The notes: generated by a model from the sequence alone, not told the origin. Shown: positions 44,793-54,326, counted from the first letter of the stretch. The stretch is DNA of 64,000 nucleotides from JBBSJZ01 sp041739875 (GCA_041739875.1 JBGSNA010000016.1:1-64000), one strand, 5' to 3'. Program-made: numbers and translations.

Positions 44793-45314
44793 TTAGCTCG
44801 CCAAACGCGAGATTCGGTTGTGCGGCTGGGACAATTCTTCGGCACTTGGCTGGTACCGGAATTGCATCAAATACGCGTCTTCGACGGTGTCATCGTAGAA
44901 ATCGCGAAGGACCGAGATCGCCTTGAAACCCACGTTCTTAAAGAACAATTGCGCATCCAAGTTCGTTTCGCGAACTTCGAGCATGATTCGATTGCGGCGT
45001 TCGTGGGACAGCTTTCCGAGCAATTTCGCGACCATCGCGTTGCCAATGCCTTTGCGGCGATGGTCGGCTCCGACCGCAAAATTCAAAATGTGCAATCGGG
45101 TTTTGTGCAGCTCATAAATCATGAACCCCACCACTTTGTCGTCTTCCTCGGCGACCATGCCGATACAGTTGCGTTGGCGAAGGCAGCGAATGAAGTCCTC
45201 TTCGCTCCACGCAAATTCGAAACATTGCGATTCAATATCGAGAACAGCCGGCATATCTCGCCGAATCATCCAACGAATATGAACGCACACGGAAGCTTGT
45301 TTAGTATGTTCCAC
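44793..45314 (-). CDS. rimI: Ribosomal-protein-alanine N-acetyltransferase-like GNAT
   Basis: A 173-residue GNAT acetyltransferase. IRWMIRRDMPAVLDIESQCF is the RimI-like opening, VVGFMIYELHKTRLHILNFAVG precedes the acetyl-CoA loop DHRRKGIGNAMVAKLL (the R/Q-x-x-G-x-G/A pattern), and MLEVRETNLDAQLFFKNVGFKA is the typical RimI follow-up. RimI acetylates the N-terminus of ribosomal protein S18; some relatives have wider substrates. A possible functional link to tsaD (the two are often neighbours in bacteria) is supported by its position, divergent to tsaD by about 210 bp. Confidence 0.88.
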   Translation of the reverse strand: MEHTKQASVCVHIRWMIRRDMPAVLDIESQCFEFAWSEEDFIRCLRQRNCIGMVAEEDDKVVGFMIYELHKTRLHILNFAVGADHRRKGIGNAMVAKLLGKLSHERRNRIMLEVRETNLDAQLFFKNVGFKAISVLRDFYDDTVEDAYLMQFRYQPSAEELSQPHNRISRLAS

Positions 45315-45527
45315 GTCGGACTCCTTCCCACCGGATAAATTTCACAAGTCACCCGAGAAGCCTTCCTAGCCCTCGGCACACAATTCACAGCCGTACGTGT
45401 TTTTCACAAAACACCGAATCCCCCAAACCATCCAGCCCAAGGGGTTCGTTAGCCGCGTTTCGGAAGATTAGCAGATGCCTAAAACGGCACCAAGACGAAA
45501 AGGGCATTCTCTCGCTAACATATTGAA

Positions 45528-46610
45528 ATGAGCATTCTGACGATTGAATCGACGTGTGATGAGACCGCCGCAGCCGTGATTTCTGAGGACGGAACGGTGC
45601 TGGGCGAGTGCATCGCGACACAAGAAAAGCTGCATGAACAGTTCCGAGGCGTGGTTCCCGAGGTCGCCGCCCGTGCACACCTCGAGCGAATTTTGCCAGT
45701 CATCGACACTGCAATGACCCAGGCCGGGGTTGCTGGCGAAGAATTGTCCGCCATCGCCGTCGCCGACCGTCCAGGCCTCGCTGGTTCACTGCTTGTCGGC
45801 CTCGTCGCCGCCAAAACCCTCGCCGTCGCTTGGAATAAACCGCTGGTGACGATCAATCACTTGCACGCACACCTCTACGCATGCCAACTGGGCACCAAAG
45901 ACGTGGGCACCAAAGACAGGGGCATCAAAGACGGGGGAAACGAAGACGGCTCGCGACGAAAGCCCGTCTATCCGTGCATCGGCCTCGTTGTCAGCGGTGG
46001 ACATACGAGCTTGTATCGTTGTACAAGCCCGCTTGATTTGGAGTATCTCGGCGGCACGATCGATGATGCTGCGGGCGAAGCGTTCGATAAAGTCGCTGCG
46101 ATGCTCGGGCTCGGATTCCCAGGCGGACCCGCCGTTGCGAAATGGGCGGAACGAGGCGATGCGAAGGCCTACCAATTCCCGCGAGGAATGCTTAAAGAGC
46201 CCGGATATAATTTCAGCTTCAGTGGTCTCAAGACAGCGGTGCGCTACGCGCTCGTCGGCCCCGGACACCAAGATTTCAAGGACCTGCATGTCTCGGACGA
46301 TGTGAAAGCCAACGTGTGTGCATCGTTCGAAGCCTCGGTCGTCGATGTCCTCGTTGCCAAAAGCGCCAAAGCGATTCGCGAGTTTGGTTGCGAGCGGCTG
46401 ATTGTCGGAGGCGGCGTCGCGCTGAACAAACGCTTGCGAGCTTCACTCGCGGAATCCGCAATAAAACGCGGCTTCGAAGTCGTCCTCGCACCACCAAGTC
46501 TATGCACCGACAACGCGGTGATGGGTGCGCTAGCCTTAGAAAAAATCAAGCGAGGCGAGTTTGCATCGCTCGAACAAGACATCCAACCAGGACTCCAACG
46601 CGGCTTCTAG
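45528..46610 (+). CDS. tsaD: tRNA N6-threonylcarbamoyladenosine transferase subunit TsaD
   Basis: A 360-residue ASKHA-fold protein that installs t6A at position 37 of ANN-decoding tRNAs with TsaB, TsaE and TsaC. Key segments are LTIESTCDETAAAVI, VADRPGLAGSLLVGL, the metal site NHLHAHLYA (His111 and His115 at the same positions as in E. coli), GLVVSGGHTSLY, DDAAGEAFDKVAAMLGLGFPGG and PPSLCTDNAVMGA near the end. A fifteen-bp repeat adds about 20 residues right after the metal site. Otherwise the length is normal. Confidence 0.97.
   Translation: MSILTIESTCDETAAAVISEDGTVLGECIATQEKLHEQFRGVVPEVAARAHLERILPVIDTAMTQAGVAGEELSAIAVADRPGLAGSLLVGLVAAKTLAVAWNKPLVTINHLHAHLYACQLGTKDVGTKDRGIKDGGNEDGSRRKPVYPCIGLVVSGGHTSLYRCTSPLDLEYLGGTIDDAAGEAFDKVAAMLGLGFPGGPAVAKWAERGDAKAYQFPRGMLKEPGYNFSFSGLKTAVRYALVGPGHQDFKDLHVSDDVKANVCASFEASVVDVLVAKSAKAIREFGCERLIVGGGVALNKRLRASLAESAIKRGFEVVLAPPSLCTDNAVMGALALEKIKRGEFASLEQDIQPGLQRGF
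45890..45949 (+). repeat. 15-bp tandem repeat, four copies, in tsaD
   Basis: Units gggcaccaaagacgt, then copies with 1-5 changes, encode GTKDV, GTKDR, GIKDG and GNEDG at about residues 122-141. The stretch is charged and starts six residues after metal ligand His115. Confidence 0.9.
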
Positions 46611-46742
46611 TGCTTTGTTGAAGCTACGAGTTCGTGTCATTCCATTGGCTGTGTCCGGATGCGAACTTACGCGTGAGCAACTCGTCGGTACGAATGGCAT
46701 GTATATCGACAAAGGCGATGAGTGCGGAATCGTGCGATTGGC

Positions 46743-48593
46743 CTACTTCAGCTGAACTGATTGAGCATCGCTTCCAACTCGTGCGTCCCTGGCAACGACT
46801 TTCTCGGGCGTGTCGATACCAGCCTTGATGGTAAACGACTTGCCTTGTGGCGCACCAGGCACAAACGTCTTGCCACGGACTCGGACCGTGTAAAGAATCT
46901 CGTTGCTCTCCGCATCGATAAGCTGGACGACGGGAGATTCGATATCAAACGTTAGTTCACCAAGCTTTCCCCAAGACGGCGGATTGTAGTTGTCGAATTG
47001 CGATATGGTGCGTGGCCAGCCGGGGTATTGGCTGGCGTTTGCGTCCGTAATGTCAACATTCCTTGGCCAGCATTCCATGGTGATTTCGCGAGAGTTCGTA
47101 TTGAATCGTACGATGCCAAACCCAGCAGCGCGGGTATTCAGCACGTTTCCAGCTGGAGTTTGTTCCGGGTTCGCAGCGGCATAGTTGGTGACCTTGTTAT
47201 TGAACCCATCCAGCAGATCACCGGTATATGCTGGGCTGTTCGGTTCGCGATTTGTACCGGGCTCCAACGGTTCCCACCAACGCAAGTATAGATTCGCGAT
47301 CGACGGAACACAAAACGACCAGATGGCATCGCGATGCTCATCGATTCCGTGGTGAAAAATCGTTGCCAAGTGTTGATCACCCGCGTAATGGAATGCGAAC
47401 GCTTTGCGCAGCGATTGTAGAGCGCGGTTGCGGCCGGATTGGGGCCATCCATTAGAATCCATGTCTGCATGCAATCGACCATTGGCGTCGCCGTGAATAT
47501 GGGCACCACCGCAAAAAATCGTCTGTGAGAGCGCAACTTTCAGCTTGGCATGATGCCAGTCCTGGGCCCAAGCATCCACGAAGTCAAGTTGTCGCTGGCC
47601 CAATAGTTCAGCGCCTTCGATATCGACGCTTGCCGGATCATAATCGGGATTGCGAATGTGGTCTGGGCGTGGGCCCTGCTTGGGAACTCGGCCAGCGGGC
47701 CCCGTCTTGAACTTACGGTCTTCGAGGATCGCAAAATCGATGTTGCCCCAATTCAAATTCGTGAAATAGACGCCAATGCCTTGCTCGATTTTGCGTGGAT
47801 CAACGGGATCAGGAAAATGGCTCGTCTGGGCTCGTTCGACCTCTTGGACGTAGACTCCGGGTTGAGCGTAACCACCATCGGCATTCCCACTGAGCGTCGA
47901 GATTTTCCCACCTTCGCCCCACAAGTTCGGTTGGCCGACGTCATGATCATCTGGCAAACAGAGCGTGGGACGGTCCTTGATGATGTCGCCAAAGTCGCGT
48001 CCGAACTTCAACCATGCCGCGTAATGTCGATTGTGGTCATAAACCTGGTCGCCCGAAAAGAATAATACGTCGGCGTCGACTTTCTTTACATTGTCGATCA
48101 AATCTTGTCGCGAGATGTCGCCACCGTGCGCAGGTTGGATCGAATTGCCTGTAAATCCAGCAACGACGATCTCATCTTTGTCGACGGGGTTCTTGCGGAC
48201 GATACCTTCGTAAGTGGCTTCGGCACCGTGCAGCACTCGATACTTATGTGCTTGGGTGTCGTCCCAATTTTCGACGCGAAAGGGTACGGTCCAACCTGGT
48301 TCGATCACGTTCGCTCGCGCGACCTCCACCCATTGGCCATCTCTCTCGATTTCCAAACGCACCGACCGAGAGTCACTCGACTCAAGCGGATAGAGCTGGG
48401 CAGTCAACTTCAGAGTCTTGTTGTGAACGGTATATAGCGCAAAACAGATCACTTCGCTGCGTGCAACCTCTGGAACGCTCAGCTCAATACGGCCTGGACG
48501 ATTTTTTCGCGGTTGCTGGGCCAGCAGTGCAGTGCTTGCTAGGGTTAGCACGAAGCAGCAGATCACAAGAGACTTTGATTTCTGAAAATTCAT
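46743..48593 (-). CDS. Secreted PhoD-like phosphatase/phosphodiesterase
   Basis: A 616-residue protein with a signal peptide (SLVICCFVLTLASTALLA before QQP). The core has PhoD/metallophosphoesterase features: EIVVAGFTGNSI, ADVLFFSGDQVYDHNRHYA, PTLCLPDDHDVGQPN and, later, FHYAGDQHLATIFHHG, which carry the metal-binding Asp, Asn and His residues. A C-terminal beta domain follows (EITMECWPRNVDI). ATG 48593 gives the signal peptide; the frame to 48719 is longer but reads into the neighbouring membrane-protein gene. It probably releases phosphate from organic esters outside the cell. The membrane-protein gene lies just upstream on the same strand. Confidence 0.85.
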   Translation of the reverse strand: MNFQKSKSLVICCFVLTLASTALLAQQPRKNRPGRIELSVPEVARSEVICFALYTVHNKTLKLTAQLYPLESSDSRSVRLEIERDGQWVEVARANVIEPGWTVPFRVENWDDTQAHKYRVLHGAEATYEGIVRKNPVDKDEIVVAGFTGNSIQPAHGGDISRQDLIDNVKKVDADVLFFSGDQVYDHNRHYAAWLKFGRDFGDIIKDRPTLCLPDDHDVGQPNLWGEGGKISTLSGNADGGYAQPGVYVQEVERAQTSHFPDPVDPRKIEQGIGVYFTNLNWGNIDFAILEDRKFKTGPAGRVPKQGPRPDHIRNPDYDPASVDIEGAELLGQRQLDFVDAWAQDWHHAKLKVALSQTIFCGGAHIHGDANGRLHADMDSNGWPQSGRNRALQSLRKAFAFHYAGDQHLATIFHHGIDEHRDAIWSFCVPSIANLYLRWWEPLEPGTNREPNSPAYTGDLLDGFNNKVTNYAAANPEQTPAGNVLNTRAAGFGIVRFNTNSREITMECWPRNVDITDANASQYPGWPRTISQFDNYNPPSWGKLGELTFDIESPVVQLIDAESNEILYTVRVRGKTFVPGAPQGKSFTIKAGIDTPEKVVARDARVGSDAQSVQLK

Positions 48594-48600
48594 TGTTCGC

Positions 48601-49533
48601 CTATGGATTGGTTTGAGTTGTCTCAAGTTTAACGGACGAGCCATCTGGTCGTTGCCCCCGCCACAGTAGAAACAGATAGAGAGGGATGAGAAAGTGTGGT
48701 GCACGAAGAACGGCTTCATGTAAGTATTGATCCGCCCCCCAGTAATTGAGTCCCCAGGACATCCCGGAAACTGGCCGTGCGATGGCGGTCAGGAAGCCCC
48801 ATACGGATGCATAGAAAGCGCTCGCGCGACGCAAGTAAGGTACACAGATTCCAACGCAAATGAGCAGATCGAGGAAACCAGCCACTCGTAAAACGATCTG
48901 GGCCGTTGAATACTCGACCCCAAGAATCAACGTCGTCATGGCATAAAAGTTCCCCGGCGTCGGCCAAAGTCCAATGGCGTAACAGCCATGCCCAGCGAAC
49001 GTCATCATCAATGCAATGATCGCAGCGATGACGGTAATGCGGTGGCGTGCTCCAAAGCCAAGTCCTAGCACAAGCAAAATTGGACTCAGCATTTGACCAC
49101 CATGTTCGATGAACATCGGCAGCTGACTTTGGGAGCGAACGTAAACAGCGTAGCTGAGCAAAACAAGTAGTCCGCTGCCGAGCACCAAGCCAGTCATTTG
49201 TATCCAAGACTGCTTGCGCACCGTGAGTGCCGTTAGGGCACAGACAAGAAACAGCCACCACACATATCCAATCCATTTCTGGACGAACCCGTCGTCAGCT
49301 CCCGAGCCGACGAACTCGTCCCAAGTGAAGCCGAATCGGGATGCAAGCTCATACGTTGAATCGTGCCAGAGCAGCACGCCGTAGGGGCCTTCCCAATAGA
49401 AATGCACCCACGTCCATCCGGCGAAGCAAAGAAACGCACTCAGACGCAAGCACACCATAGGCAATTTGCTTTGATGCGGGTGGATTCCGTGCGGGTGCAG
49501 GTGGGCGCTGTCGTCTTGCATCCCGTCATTCAT
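48601..49533 (-). CDS. Polytopic membrane protein of unknown function
   Basis: A 310-residue protein with about seven to eight hydrophobic segments (LRLSAFLCFAGWTWVHFYW, WLFLVCALTALTV, LVLGSGLLVLLSYAVYV, MLSPILLVLGLGFGA, IAAIIALMMTFAGHGCYAIG and others). The N-terminus is His-rich (HLHPHGIHPHQ). Conserved-looking loops include FIEHGGQML and LWPTPGNFYAM. The arrangement is faintly DoxX-like, but I do not recognise the family. It ends 7 bp before the start of the PhoD-like gene and so is probably co-transcribed with it. Confidence 0.75.
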   Translation of the reverse strand: MNDGMQDDSAHLHPHGIHPHQSKLPMVCLRLSAFLCFAGWTWVHFYWEGPYGVLLWHDSTYELASRFGFTWDEFVGSGADDGFVQKWIGYVWWLFLVCALTALTVRKQSWIQMTGLVLGSGLLVLLSYAVYVRSQSQLPMFIEHGGQMLSPILLVLGLGFGARHRITVIAAIIALMMTFAGHGCYAIGLWPTPGNFYAMTTLILGVEYSTAQIVLRVAGFLDLLICVGICVPYLRRASAFYASVWGFLTAIARPVSGMSWGLNYWGADQYLHEAVLRAPHFLIPLYLFLLWRGQRPDGSSVKLETTQTNP

Positions 49534-49835
49534 TCACGTTCTTCCATTCGCATGCTGGCGTCAAGTAACTTTGCCTGGGGTGTTATGTTCACCAAGAAAG
49601 AGTTTAGCTGATCCCAGTAGCCGTTTCACCACGGATCGAACTCGTCGATGTTATTCACTCTCGATGAAAACTCAAAACGACAGTGAACCGTTGATGTGCA
49701 GCGAGCCTTGTTGGACAAAAATCGTGGTGTCGTGAGCGCAGTATTCCGTGTCGAATTCAACTATCCTAGAGGTCCGCTGCTTCTTCGCGAAGCTTCCCCA
49801 CCTCCACTGCCTGTCCGTGAATCAAAGCTCAAGCG
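49534..49835. other. Divergent intergenic region of about 300 bp
   Basis: The gap lies between the membrane-protein gene (minus) and the PhoA-like gene (plus). I see no gene and no convincing Pho-box repeat. It should hold promoters for both directions. Confidence 0.4.
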
Positions 49836-51482
49836 ATGCATCAAAATTCTGGTCGAAAAGCTTGTCTATCCATCCTTGCGTTTGCTCTGATTACACGTAT
49901 TTGCTGCGTTGCACCGGCACAGTCCGCTGATCCGATTTCGAAAATGCAAACGGATGCGGTCGCAAATCGACGAGCGGACTGGGGGCATTGGGGGCCAAAC
50001 GCAACGACGTACTCGAGTTGGAAAAGTCACAGCAATCGATTGATTCCTGTCTACACGTTTGGCATCGACCTGAAACAAGTGAGCGGCAGTCACAGTCTGT
50101 ATCGCGATGCGTCCGCAATCGAGAAACTTTATGGTTACCTTCCGGACAATACGCACAACCCCGAAGCCGAGTACTTTGACCAGACCGACGTGTATGGGTT
50201 GCAAAAATCAGCGATCGAGTCGGGAAAGAAGCGTGTGATCCTGTTTGTGTTCGACGGGATGGATTGGGACACGACTCGGGTCGCTGCGATTGCAAAGTCA
50301 GGAAAAGTTTACAACGAAGGACGCGGCGAAGGATTGCATTTCTTGGACTACCGTGGTGCAACGACGGATTACGGCTACTGCGTCACCAGTCCTCACAACG
50401 AGGGGACTGCGGTGAGTGTCGACAAGCAAACGATTGTTAATCCCGATGGAAAAATTCGCGGTGGCTATGATCCATCGCTGTGTGGCGAGTCGCCGTGGCA
50501 ACCTGTCACCGACCCTGGTTATCCAATAGGAAAGAGCAAAACGCTCGTTCATGCTTACACTGAATCGTCCGCATCAGCCACGTCGTTGACATGCGGGATC
50601 AAGACTTACAACGACGCGATGAATGTTGACTTTGTCGGACACGAAGTCCTTCCGATTGCCCGGACGTTGCAAGACCAGGGGTTTGCGATTGGTGTCGTGA
50701 CCAGTGTCCCGATCAGCCATGCGACTCCGGGATGCGCCTATGCGAATAACGTGCATCGCAACGACTACCAAGACCTGACGCGGGATTTGATCGGGCGACC
50801 GTCGATCTTTCATCCAGGCGGGTTGCCCGGCATTGATGTGTTGATTGGCGGTGGTTGGGGAATCGACCAAGACAAGGACGCGGCACAGGGAAAGAATTAT
50901 GTGCCTGGGAACAAGTACATTGCGGCCGACGACCTCGATGCGATCGATGTCAAGAACGGCGGCAACTATGTGGTGGCCCAACGAACGAGTGGTACCGCAG
51001 GTTCGGAAGTGCTGAGCGAGGCCGTCCATCAAGCTAACGAGAATCGCCAGCGACTGTTTGGTTATTTCGGCGTTGAAGGCGGTCACCTTCCGTTTCAAAC
51101 TGCGGATGGAAAGTATGACCCGGTCGTCAGCTTTGGGAATCCGAAGCCGGAAAAAGCCGAAGTCTATAGTGAAGCGGACTTGCATGAAAACGTTACGTTG
51201 GAAGAAATGTCTTTGGCTGCGATCGATGTTCTTGATGCACGGTCGGATCGTTGGTGGTTGATGATTGAATGCGGCGACGTCGACTGGGCCAACCATTCCA
51301 ACAACATCGACAACTCAATTGGCGCGGTCCTCAGTGGCGATGAGGCCTTTGCGGCGGTGGTGTCGTGGATCGAACAACATGGTGGCTGGGATGAAACTGC
51401 GTTGATCCTGACAGCCGATCACGGACACTATTTCAATCTCGATCAACCCGAAGCGTTTGTACAAACGGCGGCCAAGCAGTGA
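49836..51482 (+). CDS. Secreted alkaline phosphatase (PhoA family)
   Basis: A 548-residue PF00245-type enzyme. The signal peptide is LSILAFALITRICCVAPAQSA. VILFVFDGMDWDTTR carries the first metal Asp. The nucleophile region is TESSASATSLTCGIKTYN, with Ser after Glu where E. coli PhoA has Asp-Ser. Further metal ligands are in ISHATPGCAYANN, LMIECGDVDWANHSNN and ILTADHGHYF. It should hydrolyse phosphate monoesters in the periplasm. Its stop overlaps the frame of the next phosphatase and the two genes are 35 bp apart, so they are co-transcribed. Confidence 0.92.
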   Translation: MHQNSGRKACLSILAFALITRICCVAPAQSADPISKMQTDAVANRRADWGHWGPNATTYSSWKSHSNRLIPVYTFGIDLKQVSGSHSLYRDASAIEKLYGYLPDNTHNPEAEYFDQTDVYGLQKSAIESGKKRVILFVFDGMDWDTTRVAAIAKSGKVYNEGRGEGLHFLDYRGATTDYGYCVTSPHNEGTAVSVDKQTIVNPDGKIRGGYDPSLCGESPWQPVTDPGYPIGKSKTLVHAYTESSASATSLTCGIKTYNDAMNVDFVGHEVLPIARTLQDQGFAIGVVTSVPISHATPGCAYANNVHRNDYQDLTRDLIGRPSIFHPGGLPGIDVLIGGGWGIDQDKDAAQGKNYVPGNKYIAADDLDAIDVKNGGNYVVAQRTSGTAGSEVLSEAVHQANENRQRLFGYFGVEGGHLPFQTADGKYDPVVSFGNPKPEKAEVYSEADLHENVTLEEMSLAAIDVLDARSDRWWLMIECGDVDWANHSNNIDNSIGAVLSGDEAFAAVVSWIEQHGGWDETALILTADHGHYFNLDQPEAFVQTAAKQ

Positions 51483-51517
51483 GTGTCGACAGACACCTCC
51501 AATCGAAAGAATATTTT

Positions 51518-52918
51518 ATGAAACGACCAGAATTTCGCGTGTTCGCGTGCTGTTTCTTGGCAACTTGGATGTTCTCGTGGTGTTTGGCATCATCGGGCTT
51601 TGCCGCTGAACCGAGCCAGCATGTGGTACTCGTTTCGCTCGACGGATTGGCTGCGTACCTGATTGACGATCCGAAAGTACCTCTGCCAACGATTCGCAAA
51701 CTCGCACGCGAAGGTGCGATTGTGGATGGAGGTATGACAGTTTCGAATCCGTCGGTGACTTGGCCGAATCACACGACGCTCGTCACAGGCGTTCGTCCCG
51801 AGAAGCACGGTGTGCTAGCGAATGGCGTACTTGTTCGTGGAGCGATTGGAATGCCGACGACAGTTGATCCGAATCGGGATCAGAGCGATCTGGTACGAAT
51901 TCCGACAATCGTCGACGCTGTTTTTGCAGCCGGGCTATCCACCGCAGAAGTCAACTGGCCATGTACTCGCGGATCGCAATCGCTCGGCGATTCGTTCTCG
52001 GATGTTCCCCAATCGGTCCAGCACATGACACCGCGGCTCAAAGACGAGTTGATTGAGCTGGGATTGTTGACCGACGCAACCGATGCTTCCTTCAAGTCGC
52101 TCAGTGCAGTGGGTCGCGATTACGTTTGGACGGAAGCAGCGTGTCATCTGATACGCAATCGAAAGCCCAATCTGTTGCTTGTCCATTTGTTGAACGTCGA
52201 CGGTATTCATCACAGTCTCGGCCCGCAAACAGCGGCTGGGTACACAGCCAACGCGTACATCGACATGTGTTTGGCACAGATCGTTCGTGCGATTGACGAC
52301 GCCGGCATTCGCGATCGAACGACGCTGATTGTTGTTTCCGATCATGGCTTCGTGACAACTCCGAACGCGATTCGACCCAACGTGCTCCTGCGACAAGCCG
52401 GCTTGTTGCAAGTCGAAGCCGGTAAGTTGAGCACGGCGCAAGTGCACGTGGTCCCCGAAGGCGGTATCGGACTGGTTTACTGCACCAATCCCGGTGAAGC
52501 TCCTCAAGCGGCTATGGAATTCAAGAAGATGTTCTTGGGACAAGAAGGCGTGGCGGATGTCCTGTTGCCAGATCGTTTCGCGGAGATTGGCTTACAGCAT
52601 CCTCGAGAGTACACCCAATCGCCCGATGCAATCCTAGTCGCTGCCGATGGTTATGCAGTCTCGGGTTCCGTCGAGGGTGAGACGCTCGTCACGACACATA
52701 CGGAAGCCAAGACGTCGATTGGCTCGCATGGTTTCTTGTCGACAGTGCCTAAGATGAAAGCAACTTGCGTTCTGTCGGGAGCGGGCATTCGAGCTGGATC
52801 GCGTTTGGCGACCATCGAGAATATCGATATTGCCCCGACGATCGCTGAACTACTCGATGTGGAGTACCCTGCGAGCGACGGTAAACCGCTCGAGTCAATC
52901 TTGATCGCTCACGAATAA
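51518..52918 (+). CDS. Secreted type I phosphodiesterase/nucleotide pyrophosphatase-like protein
   Basis: A 466-residue alkaline-phosphatase-superfamily enzyme. The signal peptide is RVFACCFLATWMFSWCLASSGFA. HVVLVSLDGLAAYL has the first metal Asp, and SVTWPNHTTLVTGVRPEKHG holds the Thr nucleophile in the TWPNHTTLVTG form of NPP enzymes. LLLVHLLNVDGIHHSLG and LIVVSDHGF supply further metal ligands. It lies 35 bp downstream of the alkaline phosphatase. Together with the PhoD-like enzyme this makes three secreted phosphoesterases within 6 kb. Confidence 0.9.
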   Translation: MKRPEFRVFACCFLATWMFSWCLASSGFAAEPSQHVVLVSLDGLAAYLIDDPKVPLPTIRKLAREGAIVDGGMTVSNPSVTWPNHTTLVTGVRPEKHGVLANGVLVRGAIGMPTTVDPNRDQSDLVRIPTIVDAVFAAGLSTAEVNWPCTRGSQSLGDSFSDVPQSVQHMTPRLKDELIELGLLTDATDASFKSLSAVGRDYVWTEAACHLIRNRKPNLLLVHLLNVDGIHHSLGPQTAAGYTANAYIDMCLAQIVRAIDDAGIRDRTTLIVVSDHGFVTTPNAIRPNVLLRQAGLLQVEAGKLSTAQVHVVPEGGIGLVYCTNPGEAPQAAMEFKKMFLGQEGVADVLLPDRFAEIGLQHPREYTQSPDAILVAADGYAVSGSVEGETLVTTHTEAKTSIGSHGFLSTVPKMKATCVLSGAGIRAGSRLATIENIDIAPTIAELLDVEYPASDGKPLESILIAHE

Positions 52919-53435
52919 TATGTGTGGCCCCGCTGCGGTAGCATCCGATCGCACTGTGGTAGCTCATAGTCCAAGCGCAGTCCACCAAGTTGCAATCGTT
53001 GATTTGGTTGATACAACGAACTATTTCCACGCCCAGAGTGAAAAGACGTTTTCACTTCCGGGTGTCGATAAGTGCACTCCGACGGGCCATAAACAGTTCG
53101 CTAAACAGAACTCATAAAGAAATTATTTTTTTGCCTTGAAACGGTTGCTTAACCGTGAGTTCTTCGCAATACTTGTTGAGAACAAATCGCAACAAGCGAT
53201 TTGTTGTCGACGACGCAGCAAGCGACAGGCCATGTGTGCCCATTAGCCAGCCACGCTCGATCCGGTCCCCTGAAGACGTTCTCTCAGGGGCTGATCCTTC
53301 ATCCCGTGTGCCCGCTTTGCTGGAGACTTTCCCATGGTCTGTATGTCGGTTCGTTCGTTGTTTTATCGTACGCCTCAATGGCCGCGTACGTCTCCAAGGC
53401 CACATCGCTGCATTCACGCGATAGGTGTTGCCCGG
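52919..53435. other. Intergenic region of about 517 bp with two hairpins
   Basis: No convincing gene was found; a 65-codon frame at 52920 has no family features. A 6-bp hairpin (acggtt-gctt-aaccgt, 53141-53156) and a perfect 10-bp inverted repeat (53182-53206) lie 230-295 bp before the DUF1559 start. They could be in a long 5' leader or at a regulator site. Confidence 0.5.
53182..53206. promoter_or_regulatory. Perfect 10-bp inverted repeat upstream of the DUF1559 gene
   Basis: Arms aacaaatcgc and gcgatttgtt are separated by 5 bp. With no T run it is not a terminator. Its symmetry fits a dimeric regulator site or an RNA hairpin in the leader. Confidence 0.45.
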
Positions 53436-54326
53436 ATGTTCAAGCGATTTGGCTTCACGCTGGTGGAGCTGTTGGTTGTCATTGCCATCATCGGTGTATT
53501 GGTTGGATTGTTGCTTCCCGCTGTCCAGTCGGCTCGAGAAGCCGCTCGTCGGATGTCCTGCAGCAACAATATGCGACAGATTGTTCTAGCGACCCACAAT
53601 TACCACGGAACCTTTGGGCAATTTCCTTCGGGCAGTATCCAAAGCAATTTCATCAGCCCGTTTGTCGCGGTGTTGTCGCATTTGGAAGAATCCAACAACT
53701 ACCAGCAATGGGATTTTTCGAAGAGCTATGCCGATGCGTACAATCGTGAAGTTTCGTCCCAGAAAATTGCGAGTTATCTGTGCCCGTCCATGATTCTTAA
53801 TCGTGATACTCCGGACACTCGCATCGGTACGACTGGAAGACCTGTGGAGACCGGAGCGCCCGCTAGCTATTTGTGGTGCGAAGGAACCGATGACTACATG
53901 GCACGGGGCGACGGGTTGTTCGGACTGAATTGGCCGGGCTTCGGGTACAACAACCGCCCCAGTCGTTTCCGTGATTGTTTTGACGGTACATCGAGCACAC
54001 TTGCACTCGGTGAAACGGTCTACAGCTACAGCGATTATCTTTGGAGCGGTAGCACGCTCCCAAGTGGAATGGCGGGAACTGTCAAATGGGGAACTGCGCG
54101 GTGGGTCGTCGGTTATCCGAAGATTGCTTTAGGCACGACACTTTATCCGCTCAACGTGCACACCGCAGCCAACATCGGCGGTTTCGCCAGCCAACACGTC
54201 GGTGGGGCTCATTTCGTCTACGCCGATGGAAGCACTCGATTTATTTCGGACTCGATCGACTACAAAATCTATACGGCGCTAGCGACCAAGAATGGTAGCG
54301 AAGTGATTAGCGGAGACGCACCATAA
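53436..54326 (+). CDS. DUF1559 protein with prepilin-type N-terminus
   Basis: A 296-residue protein of the family that is strongly expanded in planctomycetes. The N-terminus is a type IV pilin-like signal, GFTLVELLVVIAIIGVL, with the Glu at position 5 after the Gly. REAARRMSCSNNMRQIVLATHNYH follows, and the C-terminus has the family pattern ASQHVGGAHFVYADGSTRFIS. Such proteins are thought to be pseudopilin-like surface or secretion parts; their exact role is not settled. ATG 53436 puts the pilin motif at the start. The next gene begins in TAATG overlap with its stop. Confidence 0.92.
   Translation: MFKRFGFTLVELLVVIAIIGVLVGLLLPAVQSAREAARRMSCSNNMRQIVLATHNYHGTFGQFPSGSIQSNFISPFVAVLSHLEESNNYQQWDFSKSYADAYNREVSSQKIASYLCPSMILNRDTPDTRIGTTGRPVETGAPASYLWCEGTDDYMARGDGLFGLNWPGFGYNNRPSRFRDCFDGTSSTLALGETVYSYSDYLWSGSTLPSGMAGTVKWGTARWVVGYPKIALGTTLYPLNVHTAANIGGFASQHVGGAHFVYADGSTRFISDSIDYKIYTALATKNGSEVISGDAP

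Noticed and set aside
46561..46755. A 64-codon plus-strand frame after tsaD (ends VRLAYFS).
   Set aside because: It starts within tsaD, has no signal or family feature, and no upstream ribosome-binding site.
52920..53117. A 65-codon frame starting just after the phosphodiesterase stop.
   Set aside because: No recognisable domain or signal peptide; the position alone is not enough evidence.
53141..53156. A 6-bp hairpin after the phosphodiesterase gene as a terminator.
   Set aside because: The T run lies before the stem, not after it, so neither strand has a hairpin followed by T.
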